From Tenacibaculum sp. Bg11-29 (GTDB lineage: Bacteria > Bacteroidota > Bacteroidia > Flavobacteriales > Flavobacteriaceae): DNA of 64,000 nucleotides. Position 1 is the first letter of the stretch; every line of letters starts with the position of its first letter. The notes below the pieces were generated by a model. That model did not search any database. It was not told the DNA's origin and saw only the letters and a list, made by a program, of their open reading frames with translations. Positions 42,605 to 50,895 of the stretch are shown one piece after another. The translations under genes were made by a program, and so were the position numbers. The stretch spans positions 2,417,001 through 2,481,000 of the forward strand of contig NZ_PJBB01000003.1 in assembly GCF_002836595.1 (NCBI RefSeq). Direction: 5' to 3'.

Positions 42605-43321
42605 ATGTTATTAGAAGTAAAAGGAGTTAAAAAAACATTTAATAAAGGAGAAATAGTTGCGTTGAATAATGTTTCTTTATCTTTAATTAAAGGAAATATT
42701 GTTGCAATAGTAGGAGAGAGTGGAAGCGGGAAAACTACACTAATTCGTTTAATAACGGGTTTAGAAGTTATAGATGCAGGCACTATTTTATTAAAAAATA
42801 AAGTAGTTTCTTCAAATTCAATTTTTATAGAACCACAGTTTAGAAATGTAGGAATGGTTTTTCAAGATTATGCATTATTTCCTCACTTTACAATATTTGA
42901 TAATATTGCTTACGGAATTTCTAAATTATCAAACAAGAAAGAAAGAGTAAAAGAAGTATTAGATTTAGTAGGGTTATCTGATAAAGAGAAAAATTATCCA
43001 CATGAATTATCAGGAGGTCAACAACAACGTGTTGCCTTGGCAAGAGCATTAGCACCAAAACCTGAATTATTAATTTTAGATGAACCTTTTAGTAATTTAG
43101 ATGTTATTTTAAGAAATCAGTTACGTAAAGACGTTCAAAGAATCTTGAAGGAAACTAATACAACTGCAATTTTTGTTACACATGATATTAAAGATGCTAT
43201 TGAAATTTCTGATGAAATATTAGTATTACAAAATGGAAATGTATTGCAACAAGGAATAACAAAAGAGGTTTATGAAAACCCAGAAGATAGTTATGTGAAG
43301 TTACTATTTGAAAATATATAA
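42605..43321 (+). CDS. Ferric iron ABC transporter ATPase (FbpC type)
   Basis: 238 residues. Walker A GESGSGKTT, Q-loop VFQDYALFPH, signature LSGGQQQRVALARAL, Walker B LLILDEPFSNLD, switch His in FVTHDIKDA. It is short because the C-terminal TOBE/regulatory domain common in FbpC/PotA is absent. It completes the ferric transporter and ends at the bidirectional hairpin at 43317. Confidence 0.93.
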   Translation: MLLEVKGVKKTFNKGEIVALNNVSLSLIKGNIVAIVGESGSGKTTLIRLITGLEVIDAGTILLKNKVVSSNSIFIEPQFRNVGMVFQDYALFPHFTIFDNIAYGISKLSNKKERVKEVLDLVGLSDKEKNYPHELSGGQQQRVALARALAPKPELLILDEPFSNLDVILRNQLRKDVQRILKETNTTAIFVTHDIKDAIEISDEILVLQNGNVLQQGITKEVYENPEDSYVKLLFENI

Positions 43322-43356
43322 AACTTAAAAAGCATTAGTCTTTAAGTTTTATATAT
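43317..43356 (+). terminator. bidirectional hairpin
   Basis: TATAAAACTTAAA/TTTAAGTTTTATA around an 11-base loop, between the converging ABC ATPase gene and the PorP/SprF gene. Confidence 0.7.
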
Positions 43357-43370
43357 TAACCATTTAATTT

Positions 43371-44255
43371 TTAAAAAATAGTATCTAAATTAAATAAAGC
43401 AAAAAACTCATGAGTTCCGCTTTGATAAGGGCTTATTTTATTTGTATACATACTATAACTATAACCTAAGTCAATCCATTCTGTAGTAGTTATTTTACCG
43501 TTTATTTGAATAGAATTATTAAATGAATAAGAAAACCCTAGATTATATTTTTCTTTGATTTCTAAATCTGTATTTAAATCAAAAACTAATGGAGTACCTT
43601 GTACAATTGTAATTAGGGTAGACGGGGTTAGCTTTAAATAATCATTCAACTTAATAATATAACCACCTCCTATGTTCATATTTAATTTTTTTTCCTTTTT
43701 AGAGTTATTAAGTTCCTTATAACGATCATCAATTAACAAAGTATTTATTGTTGTATGGATATAATAATTTTCATGTATTAATGCAGTACCGATAGAGAAG
43801 TTAGGACTAAATGTATTAATAGATTCAGCAAAAAAAGCATCATTATTTACTTCAGTTTTAATAGTATTAAAATCTCCACTATATAAATTTGCTTGGCCTC
43901 TAATACCAAATAGTAAATTATGATTATCACTTACTTTTAACTTATAAGAAGCGTCTAAAGAAATTTGTGTTTGGTTAAAAATAAAGACTTTATCATTAAT
44001 AATATTTAATCCTGCCCCAACATGTTCGTTCAAAGGAATATTTAAAGAAATTGTATTCGTTTTAGGTGCATCAGGAATTCCAACCCATTGACTTTTAGAA
44101 TTTATAAGTATTGATGTATGGTTTTTTTGACCTGCAAAAGCAGGATTTATTAAGTTTAAGTTATAATTATATAAAGAATAACTTACCTTATTTTGAGAGA
44201 AAGCACAAAAATTAAGAATTAAAGTACTTATCAGTAATGTTTTTTGAAATGACAT
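43371..44255 (-). CDS. PorP/SprF-family outer membrane protein
   Basis: About 294 residues from ATG 44255 (MSFQKTLLISTLILNFCAFS, signal peptide). PorP/SprF family: YNYNLNLINPAFAGQKNH near the N-terminus is the family hallmark, followed by a 14-strand-like beta barrel. SprF-type proteins assist secretion or surface attachment of a partner carrying a type-B T9SS C-terminal domain. The partner is the gene 11 bp upstream in the operon (44267-45553). Confidence 0.9.
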   Translation of the reverse strand: MSFQKTLLISTLILNFCAFSQNKVSYSLYNYNLNLINPAFAGQKNHTSILINSKSQWVGIPDAPKTNTISLNIPLNEHVGAGLNIINDKVFIFNQTQISLDASYKLKVSDNHNLLFGIRGQANLYSGDFNTIKTEVNNDAFFAESINTFSPNFSIGTALIHENYYIHTTINTLLIDDRYKELNNSKKEKKLNMNIGGGYIIKLNDYLKLTPSTLITIVQGTPLVFDLNTDLEIKEKYNLGFSYSFNNSIQINGKITTTEWIDLGYSYSMYTNKISPYQSGTHEFFALFNLDTIF

Positions 44256-44266
44256 TTTTTTATTTT

Positions 44267-45553
44267 TTAATAATTTATATACAACCATCCTTTAAAAACC
44301 TGCTTGTTTTTACCTGTATTAAAAACGAAGTAGTAAGAACCTACAGGAAGTTTAGAGCTTTTAGAAATAGTTATTCTTCCATTAGATTCTCCATTCCAAT
44401 CATTTTTATAAGGAGAAGCTTCATACACTTTATACCCAAGTCTATTAAAAACTAACAGACTATTATTAGGGTATGTTAAATGTACATTTGGTAAAATTTT
44501 CCAAGTATCATTAGTCCCATCACCATTAGGGGAGAATCCTTGTACTAAACTTGTAGGGTTTGAATTATTAGGGTTTCCTCCAGAGCCATTCTTTTTGATA
44601 AATTCTACTTTTTCAGTATCAATTATATCTATACCGTTTAATGTACCAGTAATAATAGCTGTCTCTTCTAAGGTACTACTGGTTAAAAAAGCGGTGTAAG
44701 AACCATCATTTTTATCTGTAATGGTACCTAAAAGACCAGCGGTAGTATTTAGAGTTATTGTTTGATTTGAATGGTTTAAAATTGCACCATTTTTATTATA
44801 TAATTGCACTGTTATAAGGCTAGAAGAAACACCATTAGCTGTAATTTTTGTAGGAGAAGCTGTAATTAATGTTTTCTCTATTGAAGGAGTAAAATCTTCT
44901 GTGTTTATTTCATCAAAGTATAAACGGATAACAGGTAATTCTTTACTATAACTTCCAGTTCCATTTTTTTCTCCATTTTTAAAAAACTCATAAATAATAG
45001 TTTTTTCACCAGCGTAATTCCACAAAAAAGGAGGAGAGCTACCACAACCACTAAAACCACCTAAAGGTTTGTTATTCTCATTACTAAAATAAATAAGTAA
45101 ATTCTTATTGCCATTATAATTAAATTCGTTTTGAAAAGTAATTTGAGTTTTAGAATTTTCGATATTATTTTTTCCTCTTCTCCAAGTAATATCTCCATCA
45201 TATACTTTTGTAAAAGTAGATAAATCGGGTTCGGATGCAGAATTAAATTCAGAGAAATCAACCTCTTTCAAATATATTTTTTGGTTTTTTGCTGTATCAA
45301 AATTACAATCTTTAGAAGCAACACAATCGGCAAAAAAAGCGAGCCCTTTTATTTTTCCAGAGCCAGATATTTGTGATGCTTTATATAACATAGTTACCCA
45401 GCTATTCTCTTTTTCAAGAACATAATCATAACTAGCTGGGGCGTTTTTACTTATAGAACTGCCACATATAGGAGTACCAATTGTAACATCACTACCTTGT
45501 GAATATATAGTAATTGATAAGAAAGATAAAAAAAGAAAAGTTATTTTTTTCAT
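44267..45553 (-). CDS. T9SS-secreted protein with gliding-motility-type C-terminal domain
   Basis: 428 residues from ATG 45553 (MKKITFLFLSFLSITIYSQG). An N-terminal beta domain (about 15-215) is shared with the protein at 48210 (FTKVYDGDITWRRGKNN, NLLIYFSNENNKPLGG). An Ig-like/invasin-type domain follows (LITASPTKITANGVSSSLIT). The C-terminal 90 residues form the type-B CTD: VQGFSPNGDGTNDTWKILPN, LLVFNRLGYKVYEASPYKND, ending GWLYINY. It is a probable surface protein exported by the type IX system together with its SprF-like neighbour. Confidence 0.88.
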   Translation of the reverse strand: MKKITFLFLSFLSITIYSQGSDVTIGTPICGSSISKNAPASYDYVLEKENSWVTMLYKASQISGSGKIKGLAFFADCVASKDCNFDTAKNQKIYLKEVDFSEFNSASEPDLSTFTKVYDGDITWRRGKNNIENSKTQITFQNEFNYNGNKNLLIYFSNENNKPLGGFSGCGSSPPFLWNYAGEKTIIYEFFKNGEKNGTGSYSKELPVIRLYFDEINTEDFTPSIEKTLITASPTKITANGVSSSLITVQLYNKNGAILNHSNQTITLNTTAGLLGTITDKNDGSYTAFLTSSTLEETAIITGTLNGIDIIDTEKVEFIKKNGSGGNPNNSNPTSLVQGFSPNGDGTNDTWKILPNVHLTYPNNSLLVFNRLGYKVYEASPYKNDWNGESNGRITISKSSKLPVGSYYFVFNTGKNKQVFKGWLYINY

Positions 45554-45570
45554 TGTTAAATATTTATTTG

Positions 45571-46494
45571 TTAAAAACATTTGAGCCTTGATTTAAAAGA
45601 ATTATTTGTTTCTTCTTTTAAGTGTATTCGTATAAAAAATTCGTGAGTACCGTTATTATTTTTTGCAATTTCATTTATGGGGATACCATAACTATATCCT
45701 AACTGTAACCAATTCGTGGTGTTAATAAGAAAATTAGTCATTAAAGCAGCGTTATATCTATAAGTTAAACCAATATCGTATTTATTGTTAACCGTAAGCA
45801 TTGATGTAATGTCAATAGAAACCGGGGTACCTTGCATTGTTCGAAATAAAGATGTTGTCGTTAAGCCTAAATTATTATTTAGTTCATGATAAATTCCCAT
45901 ACCAAAATTAGCACGCATTAAATTTGAAGTTTCTGTAATTTTTACATTATTTTTTACTTCTTTTAGAATATTTAAGACAGAAAAGTGAATAAAATATCGC
46001 TCGTTTTTGAAAGCCAAACCAATAGAAATATTAGGCGAAATTATATCGATGTTTTTAGTGAATGAAGGGTCATTTTTTTCAAAAGTTTTGATTCTATTTA
46101 AATTAGGGCTAAAGAATTTTAAGGAGGCTTTTAAACCAAATAATAATTCGTTTTCTAAGTTTAATTTAACCTTATAAGATACATTTCCTGAGATATTTGA
46201 TTTATTAAATAAGTAAAAACTATCATTAATAACGTTTACACCGATACCTATTCCTTTTTTTGTAGGCATACTAAACGAAATAATACTTGAGTGTATTGAG
46301 TTTTCAATACCTGCCCAAATTTTTTTATAATTTGAAGCTATTTGAGTTTTACCATTTACACCTGTAAAAGCAGGATTTATAATGTTTAAACTATGGTTGA
46401 AAACTGAGAAATCAGATGTATTTTGCCCTAGTGAATTATTAATATTACATAAAATTATTAATAATAAAGCTTGAAAAATAGTTGTAATTTTCAT
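45571..46494 (-). CDS. PorP/SprF-family outer membrane protein
   Basis: 307 residues with signal peptide (cleaved near NSLGQ). FNHSLNIINPAFTGVNGKTQ is the family N-terminal motif, followed by barrel strands. It is a paralogue of the 43371 protein and pairs with the CTD protein at 46497 (3 bp upstream in the operon). The C-terminus is longer than in its paralogue (KEETNNSFKSRLKCF). Confidence 0.9.
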   Translation of the reverse strand: MKITTIFQALLLIILCNINNSLGQNTSDFSVFNHSLNIINPAFTGVNGKTQIASNYKKIWAGIENSIHSSIISFSMPTKKGIGIGVNVINDSFYLFNKSNISGNVSYKVKLNLENELLFGLKASLKFFSPNLNRIKTFEKNDPSFTKNIDIISPNISIGLAFKNERYFIHFSVLNILKEVKNNVKITETSNLMRANFGMGIYHELNNNLGLTTTSLFRTMQGTPVSIDITSMLTVNNKYDIGLTYRYNAALMTNFLINTTNWLQLGYSYGIPINEIAKNNNGTHEFFIRIHLKEETNNSFKSRLKCF

Positions 46495-46496
46495 GT

Positions 46497-47318
46497 TTAA
46501 TAGTTAATATAAACCCAGCCTTTAAAAAAATTATTGCTAGGGTTGTTTAATTTTAATATGTAATAATAAGGACCTGGAGGAAGTTTAGTATTTTTATTAA
46601 TGATTAAGTTTGAATTTGCTATACCATCCCAATCGTTGTTATATGGAGATGCTTCATATACTTTATTCCCATGTCTATTAAATACAAGAAGATTATTTTT
46701 AGGATATTTTTTTAATAAACTAGAGGTAATTATCCAAGTATCATTAACCTGATCATTATTAGGAGAAAATCCATTTGTTATTTCAATACTTTCAATAATT
46801 TTTACAGTAGCTTTACTATTACTTTTGCAATTGTTTTTTGAACTTACAGTATATGTATAAAGGTTGTTTTTGTTTTTTGTCCAAATGCCATCTTTATCAG
46901 GGGTTCCACCTAAAGCACTAAATAATTCCTCTTGAGTAGGTGTAAGTCCTTTTATAATTTCTAGATAGCCATCTAATCCAGCGTTTGGTTTGGTTATAAT
47001 AATAACATCAATTTCCGCTTTATCATCACACCCATTGTTATTTATAATCAAGATATAAATACCTGCCATTTCTGTAGAAACATTGGTGCGAACTAAATCA
47101 ATTGTACTTATTATTTTTTTGTCAGGAGTAAACCATTGATAATTAGCGCCTAAATAAAAATGAGCAGTAAGTGCTAAATTTTCTCCTTCACAAATGGTGA
47201 CTTCTGTTAAACTATTTTGATGTTTATCTAAATCATTTATCGTATAAATTTTATTTGCGGCATATGATGTACTAAAATGTAATATTACTAAAAGAATAAA
47301 GAATATTTTTTTAACCAT
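46497..47318 (-). CDS. short T9SS-secreted protein with gliding-motility-type C-terminal domain
   Basis: 273 residues from MVKKIFFILLVILHFS (ATG 47318; an ATG three codons earlier is possible). One Ig/PKD-like domain near residues 35-110 (VTICEGENLALTAHFYLGAN), a linker with FSALGGTPDKDGIWTKNKNN, then the type-B CTD (ITNGFSPNNDQVNDTWIITS, ending GWVYINY). It is tiny compared with SprB-type adhesins. It forms a pair with the following PorP/SprF gene. Confidence 0.87.
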   Translation of the reverse strand: MVKKIFFILLVILHFSTSYAANKIYTINDLDKHQNSLTEVTICEGENLALTAHFYLGANYQWFTPDKKIISTIDLVRTNVSTEMAGIYILIINNNGCDDKAEIDVIIITKPNAGLDGYLEIIKGLTPTQEELFSALGGTPDKDGIWTKNKNNLYTYTVSSKNNCKSNSKATVKIIESIEITNGFSPNNDQVNDTWIITSSLLKKYPKNNLLVFNRHGNKVYEASPYNNDWDGIANSNLIINKNTKLPPGPYYYILKLNNPSNNFFKGWVYINY

Positions 47319-47339
47319 TAGAATCAATTTTAATAAAAA

Positions 47340-47370
47340 GCCACGAGGTGAAAATGGCCTCGTGGCTTTA
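47340..47370 (-). terminator. hairpin within the T9SS operon
   Basis: GCCACGAGG/CCTCGTGGC with a 9-base loop, A-run on one side and T-run on the other. It lies between the 47374 gene and the 46497 gene, so the four downstream genes may be read at a lower level or from another promoter. Confidence 0.8.
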
Positions 47371-47373
47371 AAA

Positions 47374-48201
47374 TTATTTTAGTTTAATAATTGCTTTGGG
47401 GCTCGGTAGCATCACATCATTTTGAAAAGATGCCGAGTTATTAGATTGACAGGTTCCTTTTTTAGCGATTACAGTATATGAAGTTCCAATAACCATGTTT
47501 TGAATTTCACCAGTAGCATTAACAGTAGGTCCTATGGGAGTAAAAACGTAAGTAACAGTAGCATCATAATTATCAATTTGATTAGCACCATCATCAGCAC
47601 AAGAAGCAGGTGTATTGTTTAACGTTGGTAAGTTAGGAGTTGGTAACATTGCGTCATTTTTAATAGTAACTGAATTATTAGATTGACATGTTAATTTTTC
47701 AGCTATTACAGTATATGACGTTCCAATAACCATATTTTGAATTTCACCAGTAGCATTAACAGTAGCTCCTGTAGGAGTAAAAACGTAAGTTACAGTAGCG
47801 TCATAATTTGTAATTTTACTAGTACCATCAGAAGCACAATAAGCAGGTGTGTTGTTTAATATTGGTGTATCAAGAGCTTCGTTTATTTTGACAAGAATAT
47901 CAACCGTATTTAAACAACCATTTTTCGTTACTGTTAAGGTGTATGTTCCTGCATCAGATAAAGTAACATTATTTATAATTAAATCTATAGTATTTGATTT
48001 TACAACAGCTCCTCTAGTCCATTCATAAGTTGCTCCAATTCCAGCATCTTCTGCTGTAAGTTCTAAGTTTTCATTTTCACATAGTGTAATTTTTGGTAAA
48101 GAAGGAGGGGGGATAGTTGTTTTTGATACAGCTGTGTTGTTTCCTAGAATAGCAAGGCAACAGAATAATAATAGGGTAGTTGATAATAATTTTTTTATCA
48201 T
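47374..48201 (-). CDS. secreted Ig-like/tandem-repeat protein without CTD
   Basis: 275 residues with a signal peptide (AILGNN). An Ig-like domain (ITLCENENLELTAEDAGIGA, YTLTVTKNGCLN) is followed by two near-identical units of about 78 residues, each with YDATVTYVFTP and GEIQNMVIGTSYTVIA. It has no T9SS C-terminal domain, so it ends like an internal part of a longer adhesin. It may be an accessory protein, or the truncated front part of a former fusion. Confidence 0.75.
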   Translation of the reverse strand: MIKKLLSTTLLLFCCLAILGNNTAVSKTTIPPPSLPKITLCENENLELTAEDAGIGATYEWTRGAVVKSNTIDLIINNVTLSDAGTYTLTVTKNGCLNTVDILVKINEALDTPILNNTPAYCASDGTSKITNYDATVTYVFTPTGATVNATGEIQNMVIGTSYTVIAEKLTCQSNNSVTIKNDAMLPTPNLPTLNNTPASCADDGANQIDNYDATVTYVFTPIGPTVNATGEIQNMVIGTSYTVIAKKGTCQSNNSASFQNDVMLPSPKAIIKLK

Positions 48202-48209
48202 TTTAATAG

Positions 48210-49151
48210 TTATTTATTTTTAATAGATGCGTTTGGAGGAGTAGAAATAGAAAGCGTAAAATCAGTATTACTAGAGCCGTCAGAGTTTGTTGCAGTTAGT
48301 GTTAGTATTACACTTCCATTCGTTTCATCAAGAGTACTTGGTGTATAGGTAGGATTTCTAATCTGATTATTATTAAATATTCCAGTACCTGATGTAGTCC
48401 ATATTAATATAGGCTTAGGAGTTATTGGAATAACTTGAACCTTGGTAAAACTATAAGAATTTCCTCTGCATATGTTTTTGTCCAATTCCATTGTTATTTC
48501 TGGAGGTAAGCCCAATGGAGAAAATTTAAAATATGTAATAGGCAAAGTTTTATCTATATAACCCGTAGAATTAATTTTAAGACTTAATTTATATTGCGAA
48601 TGAGAAACTTTATTATTGCCATGATTATCCCATAAAAAAGGAATGCTTCCAAACATGGAGACACTCGTACCAGATTCATTTTCAAAATAAATTAATAAAT
48701 TTTTAGTTCCTGAATAAGTAAAAGGGTTTGTAAGTGTTATTATATTTTTATTAGCAGATAAGTTTGAACCTCTTTTCCAAGTAATATCGCCATCATAAAC
48801 TTTGGTAAAAGTTGAAGTATCAGGAATATTTACGCTCGTAATTTCATTTTGATTAGTTTCTTTAACATAAATTCTTTGAGAGCTAAGAGTAGTATATATT
48901 TTGGTACTTCCACAATCAATATAAAAACCTAAATCAGTTAAACTTCCATTTACAAAATTCAAATCTTCTTTTGTATAGAGAAGTAAAGACCAGCTATTAT
49001 TTTTTCCTCCATTCCATGAACCATTATCGTATTTAGCTGGAATTGATTGAGTTATAGAAGATCCGCATTTGGCAGTCCCAATAATGACTTCTTGGGCTTT
49101 GGAGATAATTGAGTATAAGATAATTATAGGTAATAAAAATTGTTTTTTCAT
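48210..49151 (-). CDS. secreted protein, paralogue of the 44267 N-terminal domain
   Basis: 313 residues with signal peptide (IISKAQ). Residues 20-210 match the N-terminal domain of the 44267 protein: EVIIGTAKCGSSITQSIPAK, FTKVYDGDITWKRGSNLSAN, KNLLIYFENESG. A further Ig-like segment (about 215-305) follows. There is no C-terminal sorting domain. First gene of the leftward operon, with a promoter at 49202 and an operator-like site just behind it. Confidence 0.75.
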   Translation of the reverse strand: MKKQFLLPIIILYSIISKAQEVIIGTAKCGSSITQSIPAKYDNGSWNGGKNNSWSLLLYTKEDLNFVNGSLTDLGFYIDCGSTKIYTTLSSQRIYVKETNQNEITSVNIPDTSTFTKVYDGDITWKRGSNLSANKNIITLTNPFTYSGTKNLLIYFENESGTSVSMFGSIPFLWDNHGNNKVSHSQYKLSLKINSTGYIDKTLPITYFKFSPLGLPPEITMELDKNICRGNSYSFTKVQVIPITPKPILIWTTSGTGIFNNNQIRNPTYTPSTLDETNGSVILTLTATNSDGSSNTDFTLSISTPPNASIKNK

Positions 49152-49201
49152 TTACAAGTATATTAAATTAGACTAATTAAAAATTAATGTTAAATTTTCG
49201 A

Positions 49202-49209
49202 CAAACTTA
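49202..49209 (-). promoter_or_regulatory. -7 element TAAGTTTG of the T9SS operon
   Basis: Reverse complement of CAAACTTA, fits TAnnTTTG, about 50 bases before the start codon at 49151. Confidence 0.55.
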
Positions 49210-49214
49210 TGTTT

Positions 49215-49230
49215 ATTTATTCTAAATAAA
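49215..49230. promoter_or_regulatory. putative iron-responsive operator between divergent operons
   Basis: ATTTATTCTAAATAAA is the exact reverse complement of the 16-mer at 34459-34474. It lies between the two divergent -7 elements (49202-49209 minus, 49234-49241 plus) and would cover the -33 regions of both promoters. One bound repressor could thus control both operons. Confidence 0.55.
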
Positions 49231-49233
49231 TAT

Positions 49234-49241
49234 TAGTTTTG
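49234..49241 (+). promoter_or_regulatory. -7 element TAGTTTTG of the thioredoxin-ApbE operon
   Basis: Fits TAnnTTTG, 17 bases before the ATG at 49259. Confidence 0.55.
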
Positions 49242-49258
49242 TCTGAAATTTAAAAAAA

Positions 49259-49699
49259 ATGAATAAAATTATATTTTTGACTTTTGTTTTAGTAGGAGTA
49301 ACAATTGTAAAAGCTCAAGAGTCAAAAAATGTTACGTGGTTTACAAATATCGAAGAGGCTCAAAAAATGGCGAAGGAAAAGAATAAAAAAGTATTCGTGT
49401 ACTTTTCTGGCTCTGATTGGTGTAAACCTTGTAAAGAATTAAAAAATGAAGTTTTATCTTCTGAGGAATTTAAGAAAAAAGCATTTTTAGAATATGTTTT
49501 AGTAAATATAGACTTCCCTCGTAATAGAAGAAAATTAACGAAAGAGCGTATTAATTACATAGAAGAATCAGCTGAAAAATATAATAATTTAGGTGCTTTC
49601 CCTTTTGTTGCTATTTTAAGTGATAAGGCATTAGTTATTAATACGGTAGATGGTTATAAAAGCGAAACGGCTGCATACTACATCGAAAATTATTTATAA
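49259..49699 (+). CDS. exported thioredoxin-like protein
   Basis: 146 residues with signal peptide (VKAQES). Thioredoxin fold with active site SDWCKPCKEL near residue 60 and the cis-Pro segment GAFPFVAIL. It probably reduces or forms disulfides or metal-binding thiols in the periplasm for the Cys-containing products of this operon. It is the first gene of the thioredoxin, ApbE, DUF4266, DUF3570, lipoprotein, beta-barrel operon; the ApbE gene starts 2 bp after its stop. Confidence 0.88.
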   Translation: MNKIIFLTFVLVGVTIVKAQESKNVTWFTNIEEAQKMAKEKNKKVFVYFSGSDWCKPCKELKNEVLSSEEFKKKAFLEYVLVNIDFPRNRRKLTKERINYIEESAEKYNNLGAFPFVAILSDKALVINTVDGYKSETAAYYIENYL

Positions 49700-49701
49700 T
49701 A

Positions 49702-50679
49702 ATGATAAGAAAATATTGTTCATTATTGTTCATTATTCTTTCTATTTCTTTAACAGGACAAGAGTTATACAAAGAAAAATTGCTTTTAATGGGAGTCGAT
49801 TTTGAATTTACTGTTGTAACGGAAACTAAAGATGAAGCTGCTTTTTTTGTAAAAGAAGCGATTAAAGAAACAGTACGAATAGAAGATTTAATATCATCAT
49901 GGAAATTAACATCTCAAACTTCAAAAATAACAAAAAATGCAGGGATAAAGCCTGTAAAAGTAAGTCGTGAATTAGTTGATTTAATTCAACGAAGTAAGAG
50001 AATATCTAAGTTAACGAATGGATGTTTTGATATTAGTTTTGCTTCGTTAGATAAATTTTGGTACTTCAATAAACCAATGAAAAATTTACCAGACAGTCTG
50101 CTTATTTTAAACTCTGTTAAAAAAATTGATTATAGAAATATTATAATCAATGAAGAAAAAAGTACCGTGTTTTTATTAAAGAGAGGAATGAGAATTGGTT
50201 TTGGATCTATTGGTAAAGGTTATGTCGCAGAAAAAGTAAAAGAGAAATTAAAAAAGATAGGAGTAAAAGCTGGTTTAGTGAATGCAGGTGGAGATTTAAC
50301 GACTTGGGGTAATCATCCAATAACCAAAAAATGGGTTATAAAAATCGCAGACCCTAATAAAGTATTAAATAACATTGGTTCATTTAAATTACATAATAAT
50401 TCTGTAGTAACTTCAGGTAATTATGCGAAATATATACAATTTAATGGTATTAAATATTCGCATATAATTAACCCTAAAACAGGTTGGCCTGTTAGAGGTG
50501 TAAAAAGTGTAACTATTTTTTGTGAAAATACCGAGTTAGGAGATGCTTTAGCAACATCAGTTTACATTATGGGAAAAGAAAAAGGGCTTGATTTAATAAA
50601 TAAATTAAGAGGGGTAGAATGCTTACTGATTACTAATAAAAATAAAATACTTAAATCAAATAATTTAAAATTAAACTAA
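49702..50679 (+). CDS. apbE: FAD:protein FMN transferase
   Basis: 325 residues. N-terminal export signal (ISLTGQE). ApbE domain with RMRIGFGSIGKGYVAEKV-type segment, VNAGGDLTTWG (FAD-binding), and the metal/catalytic region YSHIINPKTGWPVRG and GDALATSVYIMG. ApbE proteins attach FMN to Ser/Thr of secreted or membrane electron-transfer proteins. No target with the classical flavinylation motif is obvious among the neighbours. Linkage of ApbE with DUF4266 and DUF3570 genes recurs in Bacteroidota and proteobacteria. Confidence 0.93.
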   Translation: MIRKYCSLLFIILSISLTGQELYKEKLLLMGVDFEFTVVTETKDEAAFFVKEAIKETVRIEDLISSWKLTSQTSKITKNAGIKPVKVSRELVDLIQRSKRISKLTNGCFDISFASLDKFWYFNKPMKNLPDSLLILNSVKKIDYRNIIINEEKSTVFLLKRGMRIGFGSIGKGYVAEKVKEKLKKIGVKAGLVNAGGDLTTWGNHPITKKWVIKIADPNKVLNNIGSFKLHNNSVVTSGNYAKYIQFNGIKYSHIINPKTGWPVRGVKSVTIFCENTELGDALATSVYIMGKEKGLDLINKLRGVECLLITNKNKILKSNNLKLN

Positions 50680-50682
50680 AAT

Positions 50683-50895
50683 ATGATAAAAAAAACATTT
50701 ATGATTTTACTTATCGCAATCATTTTTTCAAATTGTGCAAGTGTAAAACCATATCAAAAAATGTATTTAAATGATGAAGATATGGCATTATCATCGAGAA
50801 AAATTGAACAGTATGAGATAAGTTCACAAAATTATAGAGAAGGAGCGTCAGGTGCTAACGGAGGTAAATCGGGAGGAGGATGTGGATGCAACTAA
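50683..50895 (+). CDS. DUF4266 small lipoprotein
   Basis: 70 residues. Lipobox at FSNCASV. The family pattern is plain: SVKPYQKMYLNDEDM, then SSQNYREGASGANGGKSGGG and the C-terminal Cys-Gly-Cys-Asn. The Gly/Ser-rich tail ending in two cysteines is suited to metal binding or covalent modification. Its last 16 bases overlap the DUF3570 gene, so both are made together. Confidence 0.9.
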   Translation: MIKKTFMILLIAIIFSNCASVKPYQKMYLNDEDMALSSRKIEQYEISSQNYREGASGANGGKSGGGCGCN

